A DNA stretch of 64,000 nt from UBA2779 sp965232165 (GCA_965232165.1 CBDDOY010000001.1:1116001-1180000), one strand, 5' to 3'. Shown: positions 1 to 9,297, numbered from the stretch's first letter. Translations and numbers: made by a program. Notes: generated by a model not told the origin, from the letters alone.

Positions 1-945
1 ACAGGGCATCTGTCCGTTCTCCAGCAGCGTTGCCGCAGTTTCCTCATCCGTTACCAGGCAGTGCGCCATCCCGCTCCTTATAACGGACAGAATGGGTGCG
101 GCCTTGCCCGGCCCTCCCGCGGCAAGTATCACTGTTCTGACTTTTTTCAGGTTTTCCAGCGGCAGGTTTACTATACGGTTTTTCAGCGGATGCTCAAGGA
201 TACTGCCCTGTGAATCCAGCATGACAAAATTAACCGCAGCCCTGCAGCCTGAATTTTTCATGGTTTGAAGATCATTTTGGGTGAATATTTCCCTCTTGCA
301 CATGCTGGTGTCGGAATCAAGAGAGCTTGCTCCTAAAATGACCGTATCGAGCCTCCGCCAGTGCTCAAGGACAGGCTGAAAGGCCCGGTCCTCCCTCATG
401 CGCCGGGCGGTATTCTCATTTTCGTAAACGGCGGGAATATTGACCAGATAAGCCTGTCCGCCCAGGGCTTCGGCAAAGGCCTTGGCAATGTTGGCGGGAT
501 ACACCCCGCTTTCTATGGCGCCCATACTGCCGATAACCGGAATGGCATCGATTTTTTTCCAAGTATCCTTAGGCAGATACATGGCGGCAGTGCTCAGCGT
601 ATCTCCCCAGCTCACGCCAAGCAGTCCACCGGCAGGTGTGTGCCTGACAATGAGTTCGCCCACAGGCCGGGCGAAAGACCGATACAGGGCCTCAGTTGAA
701 TCTAAGGCGGCGGTTACAAAACACTCCTTGAGACCGAAACGATCCTCCAGAGATTTTTCCATGTCCTCCGTATCATCCTGCTCCACGTGAATCTTCACAA
801 TTCCAGAATCACGGGCTTTGGCCAGACAGCGGGAGACAGTTGCTGGGCACAGACCGGTTTTCATGGTAATCTGCCTGATATTCATATTGTCAGAATAGTA
901 CATCTGGGCAATTCTTCGGATGGTTCTTGTTCCAGTGGTCGGCAT
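1..945 (-). CDS. SorC/DeoR-family sugar-binding transcriptional regulator (3' end cut by window edge)
   Basis: The minus-strand frame stays open from an ATG at 945 to the window edge (315 codons), with an AAGGA ribosome site just upstream. The N-terminus has a helix-turn-helix (residues about 7-40, ending TVSRCLAKAR). The rest resembles the SorC effector-binding domain: LLGVSWGDTLSTAA, then PVIGSMGA, then VILGASSLDSD and VILAAGGPGKA, in family order. Such proteins bind a phosphorylated sugar or related metabolite and control a neighbouring operon. It is divergent from the dehydrogenase operon starting at 1330, so it probably controls that operon; the effector cannot be told. SorC proteins are usually 310-330 residues, so only a few residues are missing. 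Confidence 0.85.
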   Translation of the reverse strand, partial: MPTTGTRTIRRIAQMYYSDNMNIRQITMKTGLCPATVSRCLAKARDSGIVKIHVEQDDTEDMEKSLEDRFGLKECFVTAALDSTEALYRSFARPVGELIVRHTPAGGLLGVSWGDTLSTAAMYLPKDTWKKIDAIPVIGSMGAIESGVYPANIAKAFAEALGGQAYLVNIPAVYENENTARRMREDRAFQPVLEHWRRLDTVILGASSLDSDTSMCKREIFTQNDLQTMKNSGCRAAVNFVMLDSQGSILEHPLKNRIVNLPLENLKKVRTVILAAGGPGKAAPILSVIRSGMAHCLVTDEETAATLLENGQMPC

Positions 946-1251
946 TGCAATCCTTATAAAGCCGCCAAACCCCATTTTAGTTTCTGGTTTAAGCCCCTCG
1001 ATTCCTGATACAGCCCCTGAACGCAAAAAAAGCATCATCATGCATACAAGTCAATGCCGGATTAAATAGAGCCTGCCCCATTTTAAGTGAATTTGATGGT
1101 TGGCCTGTTATCTCCGTTAGTGCGCGAGGGATTGAAGGGCGCGGCGGCCTGCCTCAAAGCCCTGCCCCGTGCCGTCATCGGCAGAACGGGGGCACTCCCC
1201 AAATAAAAACTATCTTTGTTGATCACTCCCTGATAGTTTTTAAGCTTTCAC

Positions 1252-1280
1252 TTGACAGTGTAATTGATAGCGGTTACACT
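1252..1280 (+). promoter_or_regulatory. Promoter with overlapping inverted-repeat operator for the dehydrogenase operon
   Basis: TTGACA at 1252-1257, a 17-base spacer and TACACT at 1275-1280 form a good sigma70-type promoter. A perfect inverted repeat GTGTAA-N10-TTACAC (1258-1279) lies between the -35 and -10 boxes, where a bound regulator would block polymerase. The divergent SorC-type gene is the obvious candidate binder (inference). Confidence 0.6.
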
Positions 1281-1329
1281 TGTAAAGATAAATTTTCCAC
1301 TAGTTGAAATTTTTTTCAGAGAGGAGCAG

Positions 1330-2328
1330 ATGGCTGTATCTGGCAAAAACAAATCAGTTCAGGATGTCTCAGCGAGATTAAATGCGGATTTATCTGCCTG
1401 GATGTACAAGACCATGTTGGAAATCCGCTCTTTTGAGGAGAAAGTGGCCTATTTTTTCTCCAGAGGCATGATTCACGGAACCACACACCTCTATGTTGGA
1501 GAGGAGGCAACCGCAGTCGGAATAATAGCAGCCCTGTCGGAGAAAGATCTCATCGCCAGCACCCACCGCGGGCACGGACATACCATCGCCAAGGGCATAG
1601 ACCTTAACCGGATGATGGCGGAGCTATTGGGCAGGGAAACCGGCTATTGCAAAGGCAAGGGCGGCTCCATGCACATTGCGGACCTTACACGGGGCCACCT
1701 CGGCGCCAACGGTGTTGTAGGCGGCGGCATTCCCATCGCCACCGGCGCCGGACTCGCCGCGAAGATGAAAAACATTGACCGCATCGTTGTGTCATTCTTT
1801 GGGGATGGCGCCATAAACGAAGGAACCTTCCATGAATCAGTAAACATGGCCGCTATCTGGGACCTTCCGGTGCTGTATGTCTGTGAAAACAACCAGTACG
1901 GCATGTCCATGAGCCGTCACAGAAGCATAAAGCCCAGGAACTTAGCCGATCGCGCGGTGGGTTACGGCATTCCAGGAAGGACTGTGGACGGGAACAATGT
2001 CATGGAGGTTTATGCGGCTGCCCTTGAAGCTCGTGAACATGTCCGGAAAAGCGGCCCCATGCTTCTGGTGTGTGAAACCTACCGTTTTCTTGGCCACTCC
2101 AAGAGCGACGCCAACAGATACCGCACCAAAAAGGAGATTGCCGATTGGAAAAAACGCGATCCTGTCATCATCCTCGGCAGGTATATGAAAGAAGAAAAAT
2201 TTGCCGATGATGCCGTGCTTGCAGAAATTGAACAGAAGGCCAAAGAAGACATTGAAAAAGCCGTAGAATACGCTAAGCACAGTCCTGAGCCTTCCATCGA
2301 CGGCATATTAGAGGATGTATATGCCTGA
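1330..2328 (+). CDS. pdhA: 2-oxoacid (pyruvate/acetoin) dehydrogenase E1 alpha subunit
   Basis: 332 residues. Thiamine-diphosphate-dependent decarboxylase subunit of a pyruvate or acetoin dehydrogenase complex. The TPP-binding motif runs from GDG at residues 158-160 to ENN at 186-188, and the phosphorylation-loop region RYRTKKEI is typical of E1 alpha. The ATG at 1330 was chosen because it follows a GAGAGGAG ribosome site. An in-frame upstream codon at 1264 lies inside the promoter/operator and cannot be the start. It overlaps the E1 beta gene by 8 bases, which implies translational coupling. PdhA and AcoA cannot be separated from sequence alone. Confidence 0.93.
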   Translation: MAVSGKNKSVQDVSARLNADLSAWMYKTMLEIRSFEEKVAYFFSRGMIHGTTHLYVGEEATAVGIIAALSEKDLIASTHRGHGHTIAKGIDLNRMMAELLGRETGYCKGKGGSMHIADLTRGHLGANGVVGGGIPIATGAGLAAKMKNIDRIVVSFFGDGAINEGTFHESVNMAAIWDLPVLYVCENNQYGMSMSRHRSIKPRNLADRAVGYGIPGRTVDGNNVMEVYAAALEAREHVRKSGPMLLVCETYRFLGHSKSDANRYRTKKEIADWKKRDPVIILGRYMKEEKFADDAVLAEIEQKAKEDIEKAVEYAKHSPEPSIDGILEDVYA

Positions 2329-3307
2329 AATCACCTATGCGGAAGCAATACGGGAAGCCATGAGCCTGGAAATGCGCAGCGATCCGGATGTGTTCCTTAT
2401 GGGAGAGGATGTGGGTGTTTACGGCGGCGCCTTCGGGGTTTCCCTGGGGATGATAGACGAATTCGGCGAGGAACGTGTGCGGGATACGCCAATAGCGGAG
2501 GCCGGCATAATTGGAACAGCCGTAGGAGCCGCCGTGGCCGGTATGAGGCCAATCGCTGAAATACAGTTTTCTGACTTCATAATGTTAGGCATGGACATGC
2601 TGGTAAACCAAGCCGCAAAAATCCGCTACATGTTCGGCGGCAATGCCGCCGTACCCATGACGCTCCGCGCCCCTGAAGGTTCAGGCACCGGGGCTGCCGC
2701 ACAGCACTCATCCAGCATGGAAGCATGGTACGCCCATGTTCCCGGTTTGAAAGTGGTAACACCAAGCACGCCGAGGGACGCGAAAGGGCTGCTGATTTCT
2801 TCAATCAGAGACAACAACCCGGTTGTGTTTCTGGAGCAGAAACTTTTATACAGGGTCAAAGGCGAGGTGCCCGATGGGGAATTCACTATTCCGCTTTCCC
2901 GCTCCGATATGAAGCGGGAAGGCAAACACCTGACCATTGTAACTTGGGGGAGAATGGTACAGATGTGCCTTGAAACGGCTGAAATTTACAAGGCCAAAGG
3001 CATTGAAATTGAGATTATCGATCCCCGCACCCTATTGCCCCTGGACGATGGGCCGATTATTGAATCGGCAAAGAAAACCGGTCATGTGGTAGTGGTGCAT
3101 GAAGCGGTTCAGACTGGCGGATTCGGCGGCGAAATTGCGGCCAGAATCGCTGACAGCGATGCTTTTTACTACCTTGACGCGCCGATTAAGCGGGTGGGCG
3201 GACTGGACATTCCTATTCCCTACAATCCCAACCTCGAACGTCTGGCGGTGCCGACGGTGGAGAATATTTCCGCCGTCATCAATGAGTCTTTGGGACTGAA
3301 AGAGTAG
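2321..3307 (+). CDS. pdhB: 2-oxoacid (pyruvate/acetoin) dehydrogenase E1 beta subunit
   Basis: 328 residues starting MPEITYAEAIREAM. It has the transketolase-like pyrimidine-binding domain (MGEDVGVYGGAFG, then DTPIAEAGIIGTAVGAA) and the C-terminal transketolase domain (TWGRMVQMCLETAEIYKAKG, then IIDPRTLLPLD). E1 beta pairs with E1 alpha to form the alpha2beta2 decarboxylase. The ATG at 2321 has AGAGG six bases upstream; an in-frame ATG at 2315 is too close to that site. The E2 gene follows after three bases. No key residue appears lost. Confidence 0.93.
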   Translation: MPEITYAEAIREAMSLEMRSDPDVFLMGEDVGVYGGAFGVSLGMIDEFGEERVRDTPIAEAGIIGTAVGAAVAGMRPIAEIQFSDFIMLGMDMLVNQAAKIRYMFGGNAAVPMTLRAPEGSGTGAAAQHSSSMEAWYAHVPGLKVVTPSTPRDAKGLLISSIRDNNPVVFLEQKLLYRVKGEVPDGEFTIPLSRSDMKREGKHLTIVTWGRMVQMCLETAEIYKAKGIEIEIIDPRTLLPLDDGPIIESAKKTGHVVVVHEAVQTGGFGGEIAARIADSDAFYYLDAPIKRVGGLDIPIPYNPNLERLAVPTVENISAVINESLGLKE

Positions 3308-3310
3308 GAC

Positions 3311-4684
3311 ATGGCAGTGGAAATCATCATGCCCAAGGCTGGCATGGCTATGGAAGAGGGAACAATCATCCAGTGGATGAAATCGGTTGGCGACAGGATA
3401 GAAACCGGCGAGGTCATTCTGGAAATAGAAACCGACAAAACAGCCATGGAGGTGGAAGCCGAAACCTCCGGCTGCCTCATAGGCATAATACATGATGCGG
3501 GTGCCACCGTGCCGGTAACCCAGCCGATTGGCTGGATCGGCGCCGAGGGAGAAAAACCGCCTGCGGCCGCATCGGAAGCTGTTCCCGCCATGCCGTCCGG
3601 GGCGGCCAGGGCAGATTCCGCTTCGGTCAATGCAACGGCAAAGGATGTGGCCTTTGCCGTCTCGGACGGCCCAAGACCCAAGGCGACTCCGGCCGCCCGC
3701 AGAAGGGCGGCAGACCTGGGCATTGGGCTGGCTGATGCCTCCGGTACCGGCCCCGCAGGTGAAATTATTGCGGCAGACATAGAAGCCTTGGCTGGCGGTG
3801 CCAGTCGGATCAGCCCTTTGGCGGCCCATGCCGCCGGAAAAACCGGAGTCGATCCCGCCCTCATTACCGGCAGCGGACACGGCGGAAGAATCTTGACAAG
3901 GGGCATCGCAGAGCAGGGGGCCATACAGCGGAACCTGGCCCGCATACAGGGAAAGATTGAACCTTTTGCAACTCCTGTCTGGCGGTCAGATGATGATGTT
4001 GTCGCCAAGGCCAGCGGAATCAGGATGGCAACAGCACGGAAAATGCTGGAATCCCATCACACAAGCCCACCTGTTACCCTGAACTTCGAGGTCAATGCTG
4101 ATCGGCTCATATCCCTGCGTACCGAAATCAATGAGTTAAGGGAGAAGAACGGCGAGGAAAAATTCTCCCTCAATGTCTTTTTCTTAAGGGCGGTGGCATT
4201 GTCGACGCGAAGATGTCCGTGGATGCGGTGCAGCCTGTCAGGTGATGCCGTTATTGAACACGCGCATGTGAACCTGGGCATGGCGGTTGCCTCCAGTACC
4301 GGCCTCATGGTGCCGGTTATCGCCGATGCGGATCAGCTTTCTCTTACCCGTCTCAGCGAGGTAACGGCGGATTTGGCTTCGCGGGCCAGAGCGCGTAAAC
4401 TGTCACTCGATGAAATGTCCGGCGCAACCTTTACCGTGACCAATCTGGGCATGTACGGCATCACTCATTTCACACCCATTGTCAATCCGCCCGAATCGGC
4501 GATATTGGGAATTGGAACGACGAAAAAAGAGCTGTGTCTCGGAGAGGGGGGGACGGTCAGGGAAGAATCCGTGCTGTGTCTGAGCCTGACCATCGATCAC
4601 AGGATTATTGACGGTGCTCAGGGAGCTGTTTTCGCTCAACAACTGACCGGCCTGTTGGAGGAGCCGCTCCAGTTTCTGCTTTAG
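3311..4684 (+). CDS. pdhC: Dihydrolipoamide acyltransferase (E2) of the dehydrogenase complex
   Basis: 457 residues. The lipoyl domain is residues 1-80 with lipoyl-lysine K43 in the ETDKTAMEVEA motif. A linker rich in Ala/Pro follows. A peripheral-subunit-binding domain (about 123-158, TPAARRRAADLGI to GEIIAADIEAL) is followed by a second similar segment (about 168-200, SPLAAHAAGKTGVDP to GRILTRGI). The C-terminal catalytic domain ends with H430 and D434 in the HRIIDG active-site motif. It moves the acyl group from E1 to CoA. The short stretch around residues 297-306 (STRRCPWMRC) is a poor match to the family, but the frame stays open. Confidence 0.9.
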   Translation: MAVEIIMPKAGMAMEEGTIIQWMKSVGDRIETGEVILEIETDKTAMEVEAETSGCLIGIIHDAGATVPVTQPIGWIGAEGEKPPAAASEAVPAMPSGAARADSASVNATAKDVAFAVSDGPRPKATPAARRRAADLGIGLADASGTGPAGEIIAADIEALAGGASRISPLAAHAAGKTGVDPALITGSGHGGRILTRGIAEQGAIQRNLARIQGKIEPFATPVWRSDDDVVAKASGIRMATARKMLESHHTSPPVTLNFEVNADRLISLRTEINELREKNGEEKFSLNVFFLRAVALSTRRCPWMRCSLSGDAVIEHAHVNLGMAVASSTGLMVPVIADADQLSLTRLSEVTADLASRARARKLSLDEMSGATFTVTNLGMYGITHFTPIVNPPESAILGIGTTKKELCLGEGGTVREESVLCLSLTIDHRIIDGAQGAVFAQQLTGLLEEPLQFLL

Positions 4685-4735
4685 GGCAATGGCCTGCTGC
4701 CGCCTTGCGCCTGCGCATTAGGAATGGCAGGGGCG

Positions 4736-4890
4736 GGGCTGGGTTGGAACGAAGTTTTGGCCTATCGGCCTCAGCCAGATCGCCGGTAAGGCGGCGGAAG
4801 GTTCTGAAACCGCAGTGTACTACCTGTACATGAGTATTTCAGGTTCTTCCGCCAACGCCGCATGCGGGCCAAAGACGGGTTCTCGCAAAA
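4736..4890. repeat. Degenerate copy of a MITE-like repeat (family B)
   Basis: The stretch begins GGGGCTGGGTTGG and carries the same internal blocks, in reverse orientation, as the intact element at 53518-53662: CGCAGTGTA, CTGTACATGAG, and CGCATGCGGGCCAAAGACG. Its right terminal inverted repeat is not recognisable. It fills the gap between the E2 gene and the broken E3 gene. Confidence 0.5.
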
Positions 4891-4997
4891 TCCTCAGCGA
4901 AGCAAATCCCCGCCTTCCCGTGTTGTTCTCATGCAAACAGGAAGAGCCCGCCTCCTGACCACACCGGCCAGGGGGATGGCCCGGATAAGGGGATTCC

Positions 4998-6358
4998 ATG
5001 CATTTAATCTACGATGCTGCGGTTATACGGCCGCTGTTCGCGCCGGTCAGCTTGGGCTGAAGACTGTGGTAATCGAAATGAACAAGCCAGGCGGTGTATG
5101 TCTTAACGTCGGCTGTATCCCTTCCAAGGCATTGCTCCGGCAGGCGGAACATTTTCTCTCCATTGAACATTTGAAGGACATGGGGGTTAGGGGCGATGCC
5201 TCGCTCCTCGATTATTCAAAGGTCTTGGACAAGTTTAGGGAGGCGGTGAAAAAGCTTTCCAGGGGTGTTCGCTTCCTGCTGAAGAAAAACCAGGTGGATT
5301 ATATCGAGGGTGAAGCTGTCTTTGCTGGCAGAAACGGGCTTACCGTGAAGGACGAAGCTGTCCGGGCAGGGAATATCATTGCCGCGCCTGGTTCAGGCCC
5401 GAGGACAATTCCCTGTTTCGAGTTTGATGAAAAGACAATCCTTTCCTCAACCGGTGCGATCATGCTCAAAAAATCCCGAATCCATTATCATTCTCGGCGC
5501 GGGAGCAGTAGGGCTGGTGTTCGCTCATATCCTTTCGGTCTTTGGAACCAAGGTGACAGTAGTGGAAATGCTTCCGCGGATACTGCCGCGGGAAGACGCT
5601 GAGACTGCCGGTGTTTTGCAAAGGAATCTGGAGAGAAGGGGTGTCAGTTTCCTAACCGGAACGCAAGCCATCAGCGCAGATAAAACCGGCGGCGGCATAA
5701 TCCTTTCGGTGGAGGGCCTAAACGGCGGCGTAACGCGGCTGAGGGCGGAAAAACTGCTGATCGCCATTGTCCGTATGCCGAATACAGCGGGTTTGGGGCT
5801 GGACGCGACCGGCATCAAAACTGAGCACGGTTTTATGGCAACCGGCGACTATTATGAAACCTCTGCTTCCGGTGTATATGCCATGGCGATGCGGCAGGTC
5901 CGCCCTTTCTCGCGCATAAGGCATCAAAGGAAGGCGAGACAGCGGCCGAACACATCGCAGGCCGCAATCCTCAGCCCCGGGGTGATCAGGAATTGATTCC
6001 ATCAGTTGTTTACTGCGAGCCCCCGTTGGGTTCCTTCGGCTTGACAGAGGAGGAGGCTGCGAAAAGAGGTCTAAACGCTGAATCAGCCAGTTTCCCCTAT
6101 GCGGGACTCGGCAAGGCCGTTGCCGCCGGAAATCCCGATGGTATGATAAAGATTGTCCACAATCCGGTTAACGGCGGGATTTTGGGCGACCATGTCGTTG
6201 GCCAGAGAGCCAGTGAGATTGTTCATGAACTGCTTCTTGCCAAACAGGCGGAGCTGGTTTTATCGGATGTGGCCGAGATGATCCATGCTCACCCAGCTCT
6301 GTCAGAGGGCGTGATGGAGGCGGCCCGGGCGGCTTTGGGGCGGGCGGTTCATAGCTAG
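4998..6358 (+). pseudogene. lpdA: Dihydrolipoamide dehydrogenase (E3), broken by one deletion and two frameshifts
   Basis: The natural start at 4998 has an AAGGGG ribosome site and reads MHLIYDAAVI, then leaves frame. Near 5019-5027 the sequence GCGGTTATA serves as both the AVI codons before the FAD-binding glycine loop and, one base out of register, the GYT codons after it. The loop (expected GGGPGG) has been lost, apparently between two copies of this 9-mer. A +1 change in the A run 5468-5473 and a -1 change near 5884 break the frame again. Outside the lesions the protein is well preserved: redox-active GGVCLNVGCIPSK, the NAD-binding IIILGAGAVG and the C-terminal HAHPALSE with catalytic His/Glu. 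The three lesions together make a functional product unlikely unless the sequence is wrong. Confidence 0.9.
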
Positions 6359-6401
6359 TTCTTCCTTGCAGGAGCCGCCGTTAAGATTTTTCCGGACACT
6401 G

Positions 6402-6686
6402 TCAAATTTTGACCGCTTTGTTAACATCTGTAAAATCAGACTCTATTAGTTTCCGCAGCTCCTCAATGGCCTTGTCCTCATCCGGACCATCGGCGGAAAT
6501 TCTCACTGTATCGTTTTGGGAAACATTCAGCAGTATCACCTTGAGGATGGTTTTAGCGTTTGCGGATTTCTCTCCTTTGGCAACCGATATATCTGATGCA
6601 AACATTTTTGCCGTGCGAACAAATAAATCCGCAGGCCGTGAGTGCAGTCCTGTTTCATTCTTTACGGTAATTTCAATTTCGCTCAT
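6402..6686 (-). CDS. ptsH: Phosphocarrier protein HPr-like
   Basis: 94 residues, slightly longer than the usual 85-90. H15 sits in the conserved TGLHSRPA motif that accepts phosphate from EI. The position equal to regulatory Ser46 is Thr (SANAKTILKVI). It is the last gene of the minus-strand PTS operon and overlaps the upstream small membrane gene by 14 bases. It would pass phosphate from EI to the IIA protein encoded in the same operon. Confidence 0.9.
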   Translation of the reverse strand: MSEIEITVKNETGLHSRPADLFVRTAKMFASDISVAKGEKSANAKTILKVILLNVSQNDTVRISADGPDEDKAIEELRKLIESDFTDVNKAVKI

Positions 6687-6867
6687 TGCTCTCTTCCTCT
6701 GATGATTGTTTTTCAGTCTTGGCAGTCTTATTGCGGTATTTGCGGTAAATCATCACAAATCCAGCCGCCACAACAACAGTGCTGAGGATATTCTTGTATT
6801 CAAGCACAAATTCAAGTACTTTTGTACCCCACTTCCCAAGTAATTCCTCTATCAGTACTTTGAACAT
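6673..6867 (-). CDS. Small single-pass membrane protein in the PTS operon
   Basis: About 64 residues from the ATG at 6867, which has AGGGGA upstream; an in-frame ATG at 6903 lacks one. There is an amphipathic start (MFKVLIEELLGKWGTKVLEF), one membrane segment (NILSTVVVAAGFVMIYRKY), then a charged tail rich in Lys/Glu/Ser. I do not recognise the family. It overlaps ptsH and so is probably translated with it. Its place suggests a membrane-associated helper for this PTS, but nothing proves that. Confidence 0.6.
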   Translation of the reverse strand: MFKVLIEELLGKWGTKVLEFVLEYKNILSTVVVAAGFVMIYRKYRNKTAKTEKQSSEEESNERN

Positions 6868-6934
6868 GTCCGAATCCCCTGCACTATACAAGCCGCCATT
6901 CACAGGTTAACACCAAATTTGTTGGGTCAACGGT

Positions 6935-7270
6935 CTATAACAGATGAAACAATCCCACAATTTCTTTCTTGGCGGCAAATTGGTTAAAGGGTTCAGCCGC
7001 CCTTTCCGACTTCTCCACATGAACCTCAATGCCCTGTTCGTTCAGAGCATTAACAGCGGCATCGCTTATGGCGATGGGCATCGTAAAACCTAAGCCGACT
7101 ACGACAACTTCGGGTTTTGCTTTTAAGACATCCGCAAGGTCTTCGGGCTCAATGCGTGAACGGCTTTTTATCCACCATTTTGTGTCCATGCGGTTGCTGT
7201 AGACAATGGTATCGGACCGGGACAGCTTTCCCTTGTAGAGAAGTTTGCCCATGGATATAGATTCAATCAT
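6935..7270 (-). CDS. Mth938/NDUFAF3-like domain protein
   Basis: 111 residues. The order of motifs fits the Mth938-like (DUF498) family: a short N-terminal strand region, DTKWWIKSRSRIEPEDL, KPEVVVVGLGFTMPI, LNEQGIEVHVEKSERAAEPFN and a C-terminal VGLFHLL. The family function in bacteria is poorly known; the eukaryotic relative NDUFAF3 helps assemble complex I. The start at 7270 has AGGAAGG close upstream and overlaps the IIB stop by 8 bases. Finding it inside a PTS operon is unusual. Confidence 0.75.
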   Translation of the reverse strand: MIESISMGKLLYKGKLSRSDTIVYSNRMDTKWWIKSRSRIEPEDLADVLKAKPEVVVVGLGFTMPIAISDAAVNALNEQGIEVHVEKSERAAEPFNQFAAKKEIVGLFHLL

Positions 7271-7553
7271 ATCCTTCCTTTATGTAAGATACTATCCTCT
7301 CAATGTCATCTTCTATGCCTTGGCCGGTAAGAAAAGACAGGGTTTGGATTACTGGTATGCTTCCAACATCCCCAACGGGGGTGGTGGTTACGATGAGATC
7401 AACGCCATCCAGCCTGGAATGAACTTCAGATGCCTTGCACTGGGTTAAAGTTGCTTTGATTCCCCGCTCTTGCAGGTGCTCTTCAATCTTGCGGAGAACC
7501 ACTGTTGAGGTTGCTATTGCGGTTCCGCAGGAGATAAGAATTTTCTTTGCCAT
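7263..7553 (-). CDS. PTS EIIB component, galactitol type
   Basis: 96 residues from the ATG at 7553, which has GGAGAG upstream. The P-loop-like start MAKKILISCGTAIATSTV places the phosphocysteine at C9, as in GatB-type IIB proteins. VTTTPVGDVGSIPVI fits the fold. It would take phosphate from the IIA histidine and pass it to the sugar at the IIC transporter. It lies just downstream of the broken ptsI. Confidence 0.88.
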   Translation of the reverse strand: MAKKILISCGTAIATSTVVLRKIEEHLQERGIKATLTQCKASEVHSRLDGVDLIVTTTPVGDVGSIPVIQTLSFLTGQGIEDDIERIVSYIKEGYD

Positions 7554-7577
7554 TTTATACTCTCCTATTAGGCTCAT

Positions 7578-9297
7578 TTATACTTTTTTAAGAAATGCCT
7601 TTATTTCTTCTTCTGTTTTCAATTTCAACAGTTCGTCTGCCGTTTTCCTGCAATCCTCCTACGTCAGGGAACGTATCATTGATATAGTTTCGGGCAGCAA
7701 CTGACTTGTCATACTCAGTTCTTCAATGCCGAGTCCTATCAATGCCGGAACGGCGATCTTCATTCCCCCCAGTTCGCCACAGATTCCGGCCCATTTGCCG
7801 TTATTACGGGCATTGTCCGAAACAATTTTCAAAGAGCGAAAGACAGCAGGACTGAACATTCTGTAATACTCAGAAACAGCATCATTTATTCTGTCCGCGC
7901 ATTAGGGTATACTGGGTAAGGTCGTTGGTTCCTATGCTGATAAAATCACACTCTTCAGTTAAAATGTCCGAGAGCATAACCGAAGCGGGGGTTTCAGCCA
8001 TCACACCTACTTCAATATCAGCATTGAATGTCATGTTTTCCGCTGACAGTTCGTCGCCGCATTCTGAAATCAGTTTCTTCGCTTTCCTAAGTTCGGTTAT
8101 GTCTGCAACCATGGGAAACATAATTTTTATGTTTCCATAAGCGGCTGCCCGCAGCAATGCCCGTATCTGTGTTTTGAACATACCGCTGTGCTTCAGGCTC
8201 ACCCTGATGCCCCGCAGCCCCAGAAACGGATTATCTTCGGCTGGAAGCTCAAAGCATTGTACCTTCTTATCGCCCCCAATATCAAGAGTGCGGATAATGA
8301 CCATGCCGGGTTTCATGGCTTCGGCGACTTTCCGGTAGAAGGCAAACTGTTTTTCTTCGTCAGGGAGGTTCAATGTATTCAGGAAAAAAAACTCTGTTCG
8401 CAACAGGCCAATGCTCTTCGCTCAAAATTTCAGCGCAGTCTCAAAATCCCCAACCGATCCAATATTGGCCGACAGGGTGATTGTTTTACCATCCAGGGTA
8501 ACTGCGTCCAGCCCTTTGACTTTTTCAAGCTCGGCAAGCCTTTCCCTGTATTTCTGCGATACAGCTTCGAACTGTTCTTTGTCCGCCGCGCTTGGAGCCA
8601 GCCAGATTTTCGCTGTTTCAAAATCACGGGTATCGAGCAGGACTTCGGCCTTGCTTTCGGCCTCTTCCATGATGCCGGGCACTCCCACCGCGGCAGGGAT
8701 TCCCAGTCCTTTTGCCAGAATGGCCGCATGGGAGGTCAAACCTCCCCTCATGGCAATCAAGCCGTTGACATTGCTCTTGTTCATAAGAGCTGTGTCGGAA
8801 GGCATAAGGTCCTCTGCTATGATTATTGAATTGGCGGGAACCGCCGAAAGGTCTCCTGCCTCCAGCCCCAACAGATTGCGAAGGATGCGTGTGTACGCAT
8901 CCGTCAGATCCAACAGCCGCTGCCGGTTATAGTCATCTTCTCCAAGCTCTGAGAAGAGGCTGGAGTAACTGCTATAAACAGTTTTAAGGCTTGCCTCGGC
9001 ACAGAGCTTTTCAGTCTCGATAATGCTGATAACTTCCTGCTGAAATTCCTCATCCTCAATAATTGTCATCTGCGCCCGGAAAATATGGCCGAATTCCTTG
9101 CCCATTTCACTGCTGAGACTGTCTTTTATGACGGCCAGTTCAGCCTTGGAACTGTCAAACGCTTCCAGCAGCCGCTGTTTTTCCTGTTCCGAATCTTCTA
9201 CTTTGCGATTTTCGACAGCAAGCTCCTGGCTGGTAAAAATAAAGGCTTTTCCGGATGTTATCCCGCAGGACGCTCTACTCCCTGTAAGATATGACAT
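7578..9297 (-). pseudogene. ptsI: PTS enzyme I, interrupted by two stops and a frameshift
   Basis: The reading frame starts at 9297 and covers the whole enzyme I: the HPr-binding N-domain, phosphohistidine loop GGLTSHAAILAKG, then LLRTEFFFLN, FPMVADI, FISIGTNDLTQYTL and GICGELGG of the PEP-binding domain. It is broken by an in-frame TGA at 8422-8424 (between ALKF and AKSIGLLRTE), a one-base frameshift near 7896-7903 and an in-frame TAG at 7659-7661. After the TAG the same frame continues with EDCRKTADELLKLKTEEEI to a natural stop at 7578. Flanking IIA and IIB genes are intact. Without EI from elsewhere this PTS could not be energised. Confidence 0.88.

Noticed and set aside
361..1008. Plus-strand open frames opposite the SorC-type regulator
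   Set aside because: They are shadows of the minus-strand gene with no motif or ribosome site.
5468..5473. Programmed slippage at the six-A run in the E3 gene
   Set aside because: The other two lesions, including loss of the FAD loop, would still inactivate the protein.
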